From: DYKG01 sp964596185
GTDB taxonomy: Bacteria; Muiribacteriota; Ozemobacteria; Ozemobacterales; Ozemobacteraceae
Direction of reading: 5' to 3'
Length of the DNA stretch: 64,000 nt
NCBI GenBank assembly: GCA_964596185.1
Contig: CAZQUE010000010.1
Span: forward strand, 28,081 to 92,080
Shown here: piece after piece, positions 25,559 through 34,792 of the stretch
How positions within the stretch are numbered: the stretch's first letter is position 1
Layout: the number at the start of each line of letters is the position of its first letter
The notes under the pieces: model-generated
What the model was told of the DNA's origin: nothing
What the model saw: only the letters and a program-made list of their open reading frames with translations
Database searches by the model: none
Program-made: the position numbers and the translations under genes

Positions 25559-28105
25559 GTGAATAAAAGAAATTACCGCAAAAGCGGCTCGGCATATTTG
25601 ATGGCAATAGGCGTTCTGTCGGTTTTGGTGCTTGTCGGCATTGCATTGTCGCGTATGACGGTTACCGGGCGATTTACGACAATATTCAGCAGCAATGAAA
25701 AGCGTGCTGAAGAATGCGCTGAGTCAGCTGCGAATCTGACTTTTAAAGTCGTAAAGGACAACATGAATGATTACAGTGCTTTCTGGAAATTATTCAAAGA
25801 TCCTGACGGCCTGCTGAAAAGTTGGTTTATGTATTTTCGTTTGCCCGCTCCGGTCGCCGGTGCATATATTGATCCTGTCAGCTTTGAAAATGCCAAAGCC
25901 AACGGTGTTGACGTGCAGCTGGATTTGTTCAATAGCACTCTTTTCAAGCCTTTGTATGAAAAAGGCATCGTCTACATGTATGATACTGTTTCTCCTGATC
26001 CCAAAGCTCCGCTTGCTCCATTGAAGGGCATGTTCGATGCTCTGGGCGGAAGAGTTAGGGTAACCTGCACGGCGAGAATAAAAAACGCCTTCGCCATTCT
26101 TGCCGATAATCCTGATTACGTGGTTGGTGGGGTTGAAGTTCCTTTGCGTAAGGTTACCGGCTTTCTCGGCAATCTTTATGACAAGGTAAAAATTGGTGCT
26201 GCCGATGTGATTTCCGATGCAAAAGATACCGTCGATCCTACCGGAAAGCTCGATAAAGACTTCCCCAATGTAGATTTTACCAATATGCTGCCGAATGACC
26301 CATTATTGCAGGCGCCTGATATCACAAATCTCACCATAATAGTTCAGGGGGTGCCAGTTCCGGTCGGGGCCATTTTGCAAAAGCCTCTAGATGCAATTTT
26401 CAATAAGATTCAGACCGAACTGGGTCTTACGCCGCGCAAGCTAGCCAAGAAGGTTTTTGGCGATGTTCTGCAATTCAAGATCGATTTCACAGCCATTAAC
26501 AAAAGAATAGAAGAGGCGATTCAGAATTGTCTCCCAGATTTTCTGCAGGCTTTTGCCGGTAATGTTTCCTGGGATGTAACCGTTGAAAAACAGGGAATCT
26601 TCGAAGTTATCACTGAAGTTGAATATACTCCCCAGTATCCCAATGGACCGACGATCAAAAAGCGTCTGGTCATGCACCGTGAGTTTCGTGTTGCCGATAT
26701 TCAGCCGATAGCCTCTGATTACACCTTCTTCGTTGCGAATTCAAAACTTCTTTATGAGAAGTCTCTCGAAAATTTTGACAGCTGGGAGGGTGATGATCAG
26801 ATCAAATGGAACGAGGGCATGGGAACGATCGTTATTCATAACATGCCTTCACTCGATGCTATCTGGAATTCCCTCAAAAACATATTTTCATTTGAAATAA
26901 GAAAACTGGCGCAAAATCTTCAGCTTCCAGGACTTGTAAGGGTTAATGGAACCAAAGAAATGTTGTTGAAGCTGACGATGTTCGAGAAGTTCCCGGTTGG
27001 TGCCGGTGCTCTGGATGTTTTTAAAAAAATGGAAATAGCTGCGTTGCTGACGCCACATCCCGATGGTCAGAAAACAGCCTGTGCTGGCGATCACCCTAAT
27101 GGCGGTTCGAGTCATAATATTATTCCAGGATTGAAAAGCGTTACCTACAATTTTTGGGCTACCGGCAAGCCTTTTGACTGGGGCTATTTCGGCGGCGGCG
27201 ACCCTGGCGGAATAGGAACCTACTGGTTGCCGATTCCACCAATGTTTGCACGTACTTTGCTTTTTGGCAATTTCCATCTTGAATTTCCGATGTCAATGCG
27301 GGTTGAAGGCTATCTGAAAAAGGTTTACACCCATATCAACCTGTTGCTGGTAAAAATATATATTCCTCCGATTCCAATCATCGGCTTTCTTGGCATGGAT
27401 ATTCCGATTCCATGGTTCTGGGCCAAGGCCAAAAAAGAGCCCTATGGCTTTTGCCAGTGGCCGCCCTACGAAAATGATGATCAGGGTAAAACTGCATGGA
27501 ACCCGAATAATAAAGGCAATCTTCCCGCCAACACTTATTCGCCGACCCAGTATCTCAAGAAGGCCAGCTATTTCTACGCTTCTTCGCAGGATTTTAACAA
27601 GGATATTGAAAATCGCACGATTATCTACAATGGCAAAGAAACTTTCATTTGCGACGGGGTAACTTTCGTCAATGACAATCTATGGTTGACCAAACCAATG
27701 CACGTAATGGGGCGTGGAATAATCGTCGCTGCGGCAAACGTTCATTTGAATGCCGAGATTACCAGAGAAGACAAAGACGCTAACGGGAACAATACTGTAT
27801 TTTCGATCGTTGCCAGAAACGGAGCTATTGTTAATCATTATGGAAAGCGCAATGTTTATGCCTGTCTTTATGGTGACAAAGGTCTTCTCAACCCTATTGG
27901 AGCCAATCTCACCGTTCATGGCAATCTGGTGGTCAATCGCTTTAACCGTAAAGATTGCCAGGGTGATCTGCACGTATATTATGAATCCAATCATTGCCGA
28001 AGCTCTTTGTTGTCGATGATCCGGCCGGTTGCAAAATGGGATCCAACCCGATATTATGTGACCTTGAGTGCACAGACTGCCTTGTTTCAGTTCGAAAAGT
28101 TGTAG
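25559..28105 (+). CDS. giant PilX/GspK-like protein (cassette 1, gene 2)
   Basis: 848 residues starting at GTG 25559, with AGGGG upstream. The N-terminus is a short basic segment, then a 20-residue hydrophobic helix (about 12-32) and an amphipathic stretch (KRAEECAESAANLTF), as in PilX- and GspK-type minor pilins, which also lack the Glu5 of major pilins. The rest is large and extracytoplasmic. The last 190 residues hold a strand-rich domain (GVTFVNDN, RGIIVAAANVHLNAEI, GANLTVHGNLVVNRF) matching that of the protein at 59310-62192. It looks like the repetitive beta domain of some PilX-type proteins. A TATAAT at 25521-25526 lies upstream. Likely a tip or adhesive subunit, by inference. Confidence 0.78.
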   Translation: MNKRNYRKSGSAYLMAIGVLSVLVLVGIALSRMTVTGRFTTIFSSNEKRAEECAESAANLTFKVVKDNMNDYSAFWKLFKDPDGLLKSWFMYFRLPAPVAGAYIDPVSFENAKANGVDVQLDLFNSTLFKPLYEKGIVYMYDTVSPDPKAPLAPLKGMFDALGGRVRVTCTARIKNAFAILADNPDYVVGGVEVPLRKVTGFLGNLYDKVKIGAADVISDAKDTVDPTGKLDKDFPNVDFTNMLPNDPLLQAPDITNLTIIVQGVPVPVGAILQKPLDAIFNKIQTELGLTPRKLAKKVFGDVLQFKIDFTAINKRIEEAIQNCLPDFLQAFAGNVSWDVTVEKQGIFEVITEVEYTPQYPNGPTIKKRLVMHREFRVADIQPIASDYTFFVANSKLLYEKSLENFDSWEGDDQIKWNEGMGTIVIHNMPSLDAIWNSLKNIFSFEIRKLAQNLQLPGLVRVNGTKEMLLKLTMFEKFPVGAGALDVFKKMEIAALLTPHPDGQKTACAGDHPNGGSSHNIIPGLKSVTYNFWATGKPFDWGYFGGGDPGGIGTYWLPIPPMFARTLLFGNFHLEFPMSMRVEGYLKKVYTHINLLLVKIYIPPIPIIGFLGMDIPIPWFWAKAKKEPYGFCQWPPYENDDQGKTAWNPNNKGNLPANTYSPTQYLKKASYFYASSQDFNKDIENRTIIYNGKETFICDGVTFVNDNLWLTKPMHVMGRGIIVAAANVHLNAEITREDKDANGNNTVFSIVARNGAIVNHYGKRNVYACLYGDKGLLNPIGANLTVHGNLVVNRFNRKDCQGDLHVYYESNHCRSSLLSMIRPVAKWDPTRYYVTLSAQTALFQFEKL

Positions 28106-28121
28106 ATGGAGAAATGTCCTG

Positions 28122-28586
28122 ATGATCAAATCTGCTAGAGCTATTACACTTGTCGAAATCACCATTGCCCTGGCTATATTGATAATCGCCATCATTCCTT
28201 TGTTGCGATTGTCCTCGAATGATGCTACAACAGCAATTGAAACCGAGAAAATTCAGATATCGGAACGAATCCTTGAAAGTATCAAGAGTGAATTGATGGC
28301 CTTACCGTTCAAAAGATTTTATGAAAGAAGTGAAGCTGAAGGTGAAGATACCAACAATCCTGGGCCATTCGAACTTTCCGACGGTTTTTACCCGATCAGC
28401 CTGGGCAAGGTTCTCGATGTTCAGCAAAAGTATAAAGATTTCAAGGTTGTCGGCACCTGGAGCTATATTCTTAAAGACGGAAAAATTGACAAGACCATGA
28501 TTCAGACTGATATTTCCTGTTCTTTCAGTCGTGCTCGAGGTCCGGAAGTTAATCGCAGCAAATCATTTTTGCTGGTTAAGCCCTGA
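28122..28586 (+). CDS. PilV-like type IV pseudopilin (cassette 1, gene 3)
   Basis: 154 residues starting at ATG 28122, with GGAG upstream. The prepilin motif is KSARA followed by ITLVEITIALAIL. Glu5 of the mature form is present, but the residue before the cleavage site is Ala rather than the usual Gly. The body shares a P-F-x-R block and a later FYP with the counterpart at 62195-62662. It would be processed by a prepilin peptidase encoded elsewhere and join a minor-pilin complex. It sits 16 bases after the giant protein. Confidence 0.85.
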   Translation: MIKSARAITLVEITIALAILIIAIIPLLRLSSNDATTAIETEKIQISERILESIKSELMALPFKRFYERSEAEGEDTNNPGPFELSDGFYPISLGKVLDVQQKYKDFKVVGTWSYILKDGKIDKTMIQTDISCSFSRARGPEVNRSKSFLLVKP

Positions 28587-28604
28587 TTTACAGGAGGAAT
28601 GGTT

Positions 28605-29687
28605 ATGAGAAAAAGAGGAATGACCCTGGTGGAGATGATGGTGGCTTTCTTTATTCTTTCATTGATATCGGTTCCCCTGTATTACGTCATGAAAGATGCC
28701 AGTTATAAAGGCGCTCTGGTTGCCTGTAAAGAAGAGGCAAAACAGGAATCTAACAAGGTTTTGAAAATTCTGGAGCATGATCTTAGTCAGGCCAGAAGAG
28801 AAAGCTTCAAACAGCCGAGCGATGACGTTTATGAAATCAAGGTTCGCAAGCAGGGCGACGATAAAGGTGACGACGTGTCTTTGCGCTATTTTTATTCTAA
28901 ACCCGATTTAAAAAGAATATTCGACGGCAAGCAGTGGCAGGTAAGTGATAAGGTTGAAGAGTTTAATATTTCGACTTCACCAGATGCTCCGGGTCGACTG
29001 ATTGTCAGCCTTAAGACAAAGTCTTTCTTCGATGGCATCAAAGAAGGCGATGCGCCCGTTCTTGCCCAGGAAAAAATGATTGTCATGCGTGAAGATGCTG
29101 CATTTGAGAAGGACAAACACTGGCGTGACGTTGGCGACGTAAACAAATTTTTCGCCTCTCAGGGCAGCCTTATGGGTGGCATCAAAGAGGATGCCAAGAA
29201 GCTGGTTCAGGATTTTACCAGTGAGTGGTCTGCAGCAGGTGCCGATATCAGCAACATGACCGTTGGGCAGTTGCAGAGGGTTAAAGATGATCTATTCAAT
29301 GGTTTGAAAGATGTTGAAGACAGCATCAAAGGTATAGATGGCGATATCCTCGATCTAGACCCAAAAGCGATGTTTGATGTCGGCTCGGATGGAAAACTTT
29401 CAAGTTCGCAAAAAGATAGGGCTAAAGCAGTCAAAGAAGCGCTTGCAAACATGAAAAATAAAGGCGATTTGAACTGGCAAAAGGTTGTCAGTGCCGGCGG
29501 TGGCAGCGGATTCTGGTCTTCAAAAATGAAAACTGGCGCGATAAAGGAACTTTACAACGCTAAATCGCAGTTGTTCAATTCCGGCCAGGAAATCGTTAAA
29601 CAGATTGACGAATTCAAAAAGCTCTCTAGTCAGAATGGCTTTGATTTCGACACATCCAGTATCAGTCGCACGAAGTGGGGCCTTTGA
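28605..29687 (+). CDS. PilW-like pseudopilin with long helical C-terminal extension (cassette 1, gene 4)
   Basis: 360 residues. ATG 28605 is preferred over 28599 because AGGAGG lies seven bases before it. The prepilin motif is KRG then MTLVEMMVAFFIL, with Gly -1 and Glu5. Residues up to about 165 resemble PilW/GspJ pseudopilins. The remaining 195 residues are charged and mostly helical, unusual for the family. They include a GFWSSK patch that resembles one in the tail of the protein at 62687. Its 3' end overlaps the convergent membrane gene by 26 bases. Confidence 0.83.
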   Translation: MRKRGMTLVEMMVAFFILSLISVPLYYVMKDASYKGALVACKEEAKQESNKVLKILEHDLSQARRESFKQPSDDVYEIKVRKQGDDKGDDVSLRYFYSKPDLKRIFDGKQWQVSDKVEEFNISTSPDAPGRLIVSLKTKSFFDGIKEGDAPVLAQEKMIVMREDAAFEKDKHWRDVGDVNKFFASQGSLMGGIKEDAKKLVQDFTSEWSAAGADISNMTVGQLQRVKDDLFNGLKDVEDSIKGIDGDILDLDPKAMFDVGSDGKLSSSQKDRAKAVKEALANMKNKGDLNWQKVVSAGGGSGFWSSKMKTGAIKELYNAKSQLFNSGQEIVKQIDEFKKLSSQNGFDFDTSSISRTKWGL

Positions 29688-30267
29688 GCAGATTGTTCAG
29701 CAAAAGAATCCATAGCAACACCAGAGCAATGGTTGTTTTCTGTAGAACCGGCTGAACACTTTTGTGCCAATGCAAATAATAGAGGGCGTGATTTATCTGA
29801 GTCATCAGAAAAAGTATGCAGCCGCTGAGAAATGCGTAATATCTGCGGTCTTCGACAAGAATTATCAGGGCAATCAACATCGTAAAAAAGCTGCAAAGGC
29901 AAAAAGCCAGTAGCATCGCATGATGGTAGCTGCTGAATAGCATCAGGACAAAAAAACTGCAAAGTATCGTTCCGAATCTAACGATACTTTGCTGAAGTCT
30001 GGTTGTTGGGCAAATGATCGGTAAACGGAACAAAAATGCCGAGACCGCCAGGCCGGCAAAAAAAGTGGCTGCAATGGCAAAATAGCCGCCAGGATTAGTT
30101 TTGCCCTGGCCGGTTTCTAAAACCATCAGTTCGCACCAGTAGTTTTCTTGCCAACTGAAAGTCGGGTTTTTCTCGTTGAACTGTGAGCCGCCGGGATACA
30201 GATAGATTGCGGCCAGAGTAAGAAGAAAAAACAGAGCGATCCCGGCATTGGTTACTTTTGAGAGCAC
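29662..30267 (-). CDS. six-helix membrane protein, unknown function
   Basis: 201 residues with about six hydrophobic helices: one N-terminal, a loop of 35 residues with NYWCELM, then five more ending near 195. The general plan recalls DUF998-type or other small polytopic proteins, but I cannot assign it. It overlaps the end of the convergent PilW-like gene by 26 bases and lies 33 bases before pncA on the same strand reading, where it would be the last gene of a pncB-pncA-membrane-protein run. Confidence 0.65.
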   Translation of the reverse strand: MLSKVTNAGIALFFLLTLAAIYLYPGGSQFNEKNPTFSWQENYWCELMVLETGQGKTNPGGYFAIAATFFAGLAVSAFLFRLPIICPTTRLQQSIVRFGTILCSFFVLMLFSSYHHAMLLAFCLCSFFTMLIALIILVEDRRYYAFLSGCILFLMTQINHALYYLHWHKSVQPVLQKTTIALVLLWILLLNNLLKGPTSCD

Positions 30268-30300
30268 TCTGCTTTTTTTCCCTTCATTTGCTGGCAGGAA

Positions 30301-30930
30301 TCAGGCTAAGGCGGCTATCTCGATTTCTCGGCTTGAAATCAGATTGACTCCTGCCTCACTCATCTGCGACAAGGCCAGTGCAACGTCGCCGGAATTCAGA
30401 TTTACTCCGCGACAACCATCGGTAATGAGAAAAGTTTTAAAACCCTCTTTTAATGAATCTAGAGCTGTGAATTTAACGCAGTAATCTGTAGCCAGCCCCA
30501 TTATATAGACCTGATCAACTCGCTGCTCTTTCAACCAAAGAGTGAGGCCGGTTGAAGCTTGTCGGTTGTTATCATAAAAGCCGCTATAAGAGTCGATGTT
30601 GAGATTGGTTCCCTTTTGGAAAACTCTATTGATGCTTTTGTGGTGAAGATTTGGGTGAAATTCTGCGCCAGTTGTGTTTTGAATACAATGGTTCGGCCAT
30701 AGAATTTGATCGATTCCGTTCAATTTGATCTGATCACCTGGTTTTTTGCCCGGATGGGACGAAGCAAAACTGCCGTGATTGGCCGGATGCCAGTCCTGGG
30801 TTGCAACCACCAGATCGAATCTTGGGGCAAGATAGTTGGCAATAGCCACTACCTCGTCGCCCTCTTCGACCGCCAAAGCGCCTCCCGGCATAAAATCATT
30901 CTGAAGATCCACCAGAATCAGTGCTTTCAT
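30301..30930 (-). CDS. pncA: nicotinamidase
   Basis: Converts nicotinamide to nicotinate in NAD salvage. 209 residues from ATG 30930, chosen because AAGGAG lies just upstream. The catalytic Asp8 is in LILVDLQNDF, the metal-binding DWHPANH follows, and the nucleophile Cys is in GLATDYCV. The family length is normal. It lies 37 bases behind pncB, whose product uses the nicotinate it makes. Confidence 0.95.
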   Translation of the reverse strand: MKALILVDLQNDFMPGGALAVEEGDEVVAIANYLAPRFDLVVATQDWHPANHGSFASSHPGKKPGDQIKLNGIDQILWPNHCIQNTTGAEFHPNLHHKSINRVFQKGTNLNIDSYSGFYDNNRQASTGLTLWLKEQRVDQVYIMGLATDYCVKFTALDSLKEGFKTFLITDGCRGVNLNSGDVALALSQMSEAGVNLISSREIEIAALA

Positions 30931-30967
30931 AAAACTTCTCCTTTGCAACTGATTATTTATTTTTTTT

Positions 30968-32437
30968 CTACTTTTTGAAGCCACGGTTTTGCAAAATCAG
31001 CTCAGTTTTAAGATTCGACAGTTTTTCTTCAAGACCCACCGGATAAAGGTGGGGATTGACAAATCTTTTTATGCTTTCGTGAAGGGTTTGCAATTGCTGT
31101 TGAACCCGCTCGCGTATTTCTTTTACCGGCTGAGGTCGATAAATGCGTTTGCCATTTTCAAACATTGGTTTGAGCAGCTCCGAAAAGGTTGCGCCGCTCG
31201 GGAAGACTTTGCGTCGCGTCATGTCGGCAGGATCTATGATTATATCGTTTGCCGGCGCGGGCAGAAGCTCGTCGACAAGCATGTCACCGATTGCCTGACC
31301 GGCTTCGAAGTATCGACGTATTTGCAGCTTACCTGGATTGGTAATTTTTATGGCCTGTTCAGAGAGCTTAATTTTGTGTTGCCAGTTGCCATCTTTTTCT
31401 TTCAGGGCAACGAGCTTATAGACGCCACCCAAAGCCGGTTGATCATAACCGGTCGCCAGTTTGGTGCCGACCCCCCAGAGAGTGATCGTTGCTCCCTGTT
31501 GCTTGAGACTGGAAATAATGTGTTCGTCAAGGTCGTTGCTGGCACAGATAATGGCCTTGTCAAAGCCGCCGGCATCTAGAATTTTGCGGGCTTCAATACT
31601 CAAATAAGCCAGGTCGCCTGAGTCCAGTCTTATGCCGACCATTTCGTGGCCAGCTTTGCGCAGCTCAAGGCCAACTTTTACCGCATTTTTGACTCCTTCA
31701 ATGGTGTTGTAGGTGTCGACGAGAAAGAGACAATTGTTAGGCATGGCTCTGGCGTATTCTTTAAAAGATTCAAGCTCTGAATCGAAAGACATGACCCAGC
31801 TGTGGGCATGGGTGCCCTTGACCGGTATGCCGAAGAGTTTCCCGGCAAGAACATTGGAAGTGCTGGCGCAACCGCCAATATAGGCCGCTCGGCTGGCGGA
31901 AATTGCTCCATTGATTCCCTGAGCCCGTCGCAGGCCAAACTCGAGTACCGGCTCGCCTCGTGCAGCCTGGCATATTCTGGCAGCCTTTGTTGCGATAAGG
32001 CTTTGAAAGTTGATCATATTCAGCAGCGGAGTTTCAAGAATCATGCACTGCAAAACCGGGCCGGAAATTCGCAGCATGGGCTCGTGAGGAAATACCACCG
32101 TTCCTTCGTTGACTGCGTCGACATCGCAGGTAAATTTCAATTCGCGCAAGTAGTCAAGAAAACCTTTTGCGAATAAGGGCTGGCCATTGTTTCCGGTTAA
32201 AGAAGCGAGATATTCGATGTCAGATTCATCGAAACTGAACTTCTCGAGTAGCTCGAGGGCCTGTTCTATGCCGCAGGCTATGGTATAACCGCCGCCAAAT
32301 GGGTTCCTTCTGAAGAAGAGATTGAAAATACCCTGTTTGTCTGTATAGCCGTTTTTCCAGTAGCCATAGGCCATTGTCAGCTGGTAGAGGTCTGTTAGAA
32401 GCGAAAGAGAAGCTGAAGTATGCAAGCTGTCAAACAT
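30968..32437 (-). CDS. pncB: nicotinate phosphoribosyltransferase
   Basis: Makes nicotinate mononucleotide from nicotinate and PRPP with ATP, the committed step of the Preiss-Handler route. 489 residues from ATG 32437 (GGGAGGG about nine bases upstream); the longer open frame to 32533 has no such site. The N-terminal LLTDLYQLTMAYGYW, the GTHAHSWVM block with the active-site histidine, and GIRLDSGDLAYLS are family marks. The length fits the longer, gram-positive-like PncB type. A strong promoter lies upstream and pncA follows. Confidence 0.95.
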   Translation of the reverse strand: MFDSLHTSASLSLLTDLYQLTMAYGYWKNGYTDKQGIFNLFFRRNPFGGGYTIACGIEQALELLEKFSFDESDIEYLASLTGNNGQPLFAKGFLDYLRELKFTCDVDAVNEGTVVFPHEPMLRISGPVLQCMILETPLLNMINFQSLIATKAARICQAARGEPVLEFGLRRAQGINGAISASRAAYIGGCASTSNVLAGKLFGIPVKGTHAHSWVMSFDSELESFKEYARAMPNNCLFLVDTYNTIEGVKNAVKVGLELRKAGHEMVGIRLDSGDLAYLSIEARKILDAGGFDKAIICASNDLDEHIISSLKQQGATITLWGVGTKLATGYDQPALGGVYKLVALKEKDGNWQHKIKLSEQAIKITNPGKLQIRRYFEAGQAIGDMLVDELLPAPANDIIIDPADMTRRKVFPSGATFSELLKPMFENGKRIYRPQPVKEIRERVQQQLQTLHESIKRFVNPHLYPVGLEEKLSNLKTELILQNRGFKK

Positions 32438-32461
32438 AGTTATCTGCCCTCCCACTTCTTC

Positions 32462-32490
32462 ACTATAACTTTTTTCGATGGGGGAGTCAA
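32462..32490 (-). promoter_or_regulatory. sigma-70-type promoter of pncB-pncA
   Basis: On the minus strand, TTGACT (32485-32490) and TATAGT (32462-32467) have a 17-base spacer. It lies about 25 bases upstream of the chosen pncB ATG and inside the longer reading frame, which supports the shorter protein. Confidence 0.75.
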
Positions 32491-32550
32491 AGAAACGACA
32501 ATCGAGTCGTGATGCCTCTATATCATGTATCATTTACTGATGAACATTGT

Positions 32551-32578
32551 TTGATCTTGATTGCAATTATGCTAATAT
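32551..32578 (+). promoter_or_regulatory. likely promoter for the second diguanylate cyclase
   Basis: TTGATC (32551-32556) and TAATAT (32573-32578) have a 16-base spacer. The -10 ends six bases before ATG 32585, so transcription would begin about at the start codon. No ribosome-binding site is visible. Confidence 0.45.
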
Positions 32579-32584
32579 CTGTAA

Positions 32585-34792
32585 ATGCATACTGAAAAAT
32601 CTTCTCAAAAAAGTATTTCAAAAAAGCTGTTTTCTTTTTTAAACAGTATCAAAACTAAGCTGATTATCAGCTTTCTGGTGATTACGCTTTCTCCGCTTGG
32701 TTATATAAGCTATGTGATGCTGAGAAACGCTTCTGATGGTCTGTTGAATGTTAGTGTGAGTAATTCCATGGCTCATGCCCGTAAGGCTTCAATCGATTTA
32801 AACCGCTTTATCGCTGCTCAGACAGAAATTATTCGTCTGCTTACCCAGAGTCGGGCAGCCATTGATAAGGATTTTCCCGCGTTGTCAGAATTATTTCGTG
32901 AATACGGCAGTCGCCATCTGGCAATTGAAAAAATCAGACTTGTAGATCTTTCCGGAAAAGTCATCGCTGCGTCTGGAGACTTTGCTGACAATGCGGTTTT
33001 TGAGGCTGCAGCCCTTATGCCGCAGCTTGAAAGTCGCCAATGGTTGATGAAAACCCTGCGGGTACAAGGGCAGGTTCGAAGTGTCGCGATGATTGCCCCA
33101 CAGAAAGATGCCGGGAATAATTCTTATGGCCTGTTGATCGTCGAGATTAATCTTTTGCAATTAGCCAGCCTTATGTCTGAAAACGTCGTCGGAAAAAGTG
33201 CAAGAATTTTTGTTCTCGATGGAAGCTCTGAAGTAGTTTGTTCAGTTCCTGAAAACACATCCGTAAATGATGTAAGCTTAATGCAAAGCAAGATATCTGC
33301 CAGAGAATATGGTGTGTTTTCAATCGAATCCAAGTTTCTTTTGCAGCCGTTGCTGGTTTCTTATCTGCCGGTAGTTGGGCTGGAATGGCAGGTTCTATTG
33401 AGTCAGGATCAGGAAGAGGTTTACGCTTTGGTCAAAACCTTTCAGAAGAACCTTTACTGGATCTTGTTTTTGACCGTTCTCATTGCCGTAATTATTGCCC
33501 TGGTTATCTCCCAGAACATTGCTTTGCCGATTTTGCAGGTGACTCGCGGCGCAAACGAGCTAGCGGCCGGAAAGTTCGACGTGCGAATCAATGTCGCAAA
33601 TACTGATGAAGTTGGGCAGCTGGCAAACAATTTTAATTTCATGGCCGACAGCCTTGCTGGGAAAATGGAAGAGCTGCGCGCTGCCTACGATGAGTTGCAA
33701 AAGCGTGCTCAGACTATTGAACAGACCAATGTTGATCTTGACCGCAAGGTATTTGAAATCAGTATTCTTTACAAAATAGGCCGGGCCATGGGCGAGATCG
33801 GCATCGATCTTGAGAGATTGCTTGATCTAATCATCGATAAAGCTCTGGAAGCCGCGAATGCCAAACGTGGCTCACTGATGCTGATCGATGAAAATCAGGA
33901 GTTTCTTGAGTTGCAGCGTGTTCGCATCTGGAATGATGAGACCGGTAAAACTGTTGCCATCGATGATTTTAAAAAGAATATCAATATCCGACCGGGCGAG
34001 GGAATTGCCGGAAAGGTGTTGCAGTCGGGGCAGATGCTGATTATCAATGATCCTGACAATCATCCTGATTTCAAGCAATACGAGGGAGAAAACAATCGGG
34101 TTGAGCAATTGGTTTGTGTGCCACTGCGGGTAAAGAATGTCACTTTTGGCGTAATCAACATTGTAAATCGAAAAGATGGTGGTGATTTCGACAAAAAAGA
34201 CACTGATTTGCTCGAAACCATGGCAAATCAGGCGGCGCTCGTTCTTGAAAACACCAAGCTGTTCAAACTGGCAATTACTGACGGTTTGACCGACCTGTAT
34301 CTGGTGCGACACTTCAAGATAAAGCTCAATGAAGAAATCAAGCGTTCGCGGCGCTATGGCAAGATTTTTTCCATTGTTTTCTTTGATATCGATCATTTTA
34401 AAAAATTCAACGATACTTATGGGCATCAGGTTGGTGATGAGGTTTTGAAGCAAGTTGCCGCTATTTTTAAGGAATCGTTGCGCGAAGACATCGACTTGCC
34501 TGCCCGTTATGGCGGAGAAGAAATGATCGCTCTGTTGCCGGAAACCGATGCTGACGGTGCTTATGTCGTTGCGGAACGTTTGCGTACAGCGATTGAAAAG
34601 CACGAATTCACCGGTTGGGAATCGCCATTGCATGTAACCATAAGTATTGGGGTCGCCGAATTTCCATTGCATGATTCTGAACCGCTCGCGCTTATTAGAA
34701 AGGCTGATACGGCTCTCTATGAGTGCAAAAAGCTTGGTCGCAATCGAACTTCGATTTATTCCGATCAGATGGGAGTCGTTTCCGAAAAATGA
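32585..34792 (+). CDS. membrane diguanylate cyclase (sensor-HAMP-GAF-GGEEM)
   Basis: 735 residues: TM1 about 26-46, extracytoplasmic Cache-like sensor 50-285, TM2 289-311, HAMP 310-362, coiled coil to 390, GAF 395-558 and GGDEF 563-728. Catalytic-loop residues FDIDHFKKFND are intact. The signature reads GGEEM (643-647) instead of GGEEF, and the RxxD inhibitory site is not in register (EDID at 634-637). It may therefore be active but not product-inhibited, or have reduced activity. It is a paralogue of the cyclase at 833-2908. Its stop overlaps the ATG of a TAXI-type binding protein, so the two are coupled. Confidence 0.9.
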   Translation: MHTEKSSQKSISKKLFSFLNSIKTKLIISFLVITLSPLGYISYVMLRNASDGLLNVSVSNSMAHARKASIDLNRFIAAQTEIIRLLTQSRAAIDKDFPALSELFREYGSRHLAIEKIRLVDLSGKVIAASGDFADNAVFEAAALMPQLESRQWLMKTLRVQGQVRSVAMIAPQKDAGNNSYGLLIVEINLLQLASLMSENVVGKSARIFVLDGSSEVVCSVPENTSVNDVSLMQSKISAREYGVFSIESKFLLQPLLVSYLPVVGLEWQVLLSQDQEEVYALVKTFQKNLYWILFLTVLIAVIIALVISQNIALPILQVTRGANELAAGKFDVRINVANTDEVGQLANNFNFMADSLAGKMEELRAAYDELQKRAQTIEQTNVDLDRKVFEISILYKIGRAMGEIGIDLERLLDLIIDKALEAANAKRGSLMLIDENQEFLELQRVRIWNDETGKTVAIDDFKKNINIRPGEGIAGKVLQSGQMLIINDPDNHPDFKQYEGENNRVEQLVCVPLRVKNVTFGVINIVNRKDGGDFDKKDTDLLETMANQAALVLENTKLFKLAITDGLTDLYLVRHFKIKLNEEIKRSRRYGKIFSIVFFDIDHFKKFNDTYGHQVGDEVLKQVAAIFKESLREDIDLPARYGGEEMIALLPETDADGAYVVAERLRTAIEKHEFTGWESPLHVTISIGVAEFPLHDSEPLALIRKADTALYECKKLGRNRTSIYSDQMGVVSEK

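Noticed and set aside
33872..34672. Open frame of 266 codons on the minus strand inside the second diguanylate cyclase
   Set aside because: It is antisense to the GAF-GGDEF coding region and its translation shows no domain; shadow frame.
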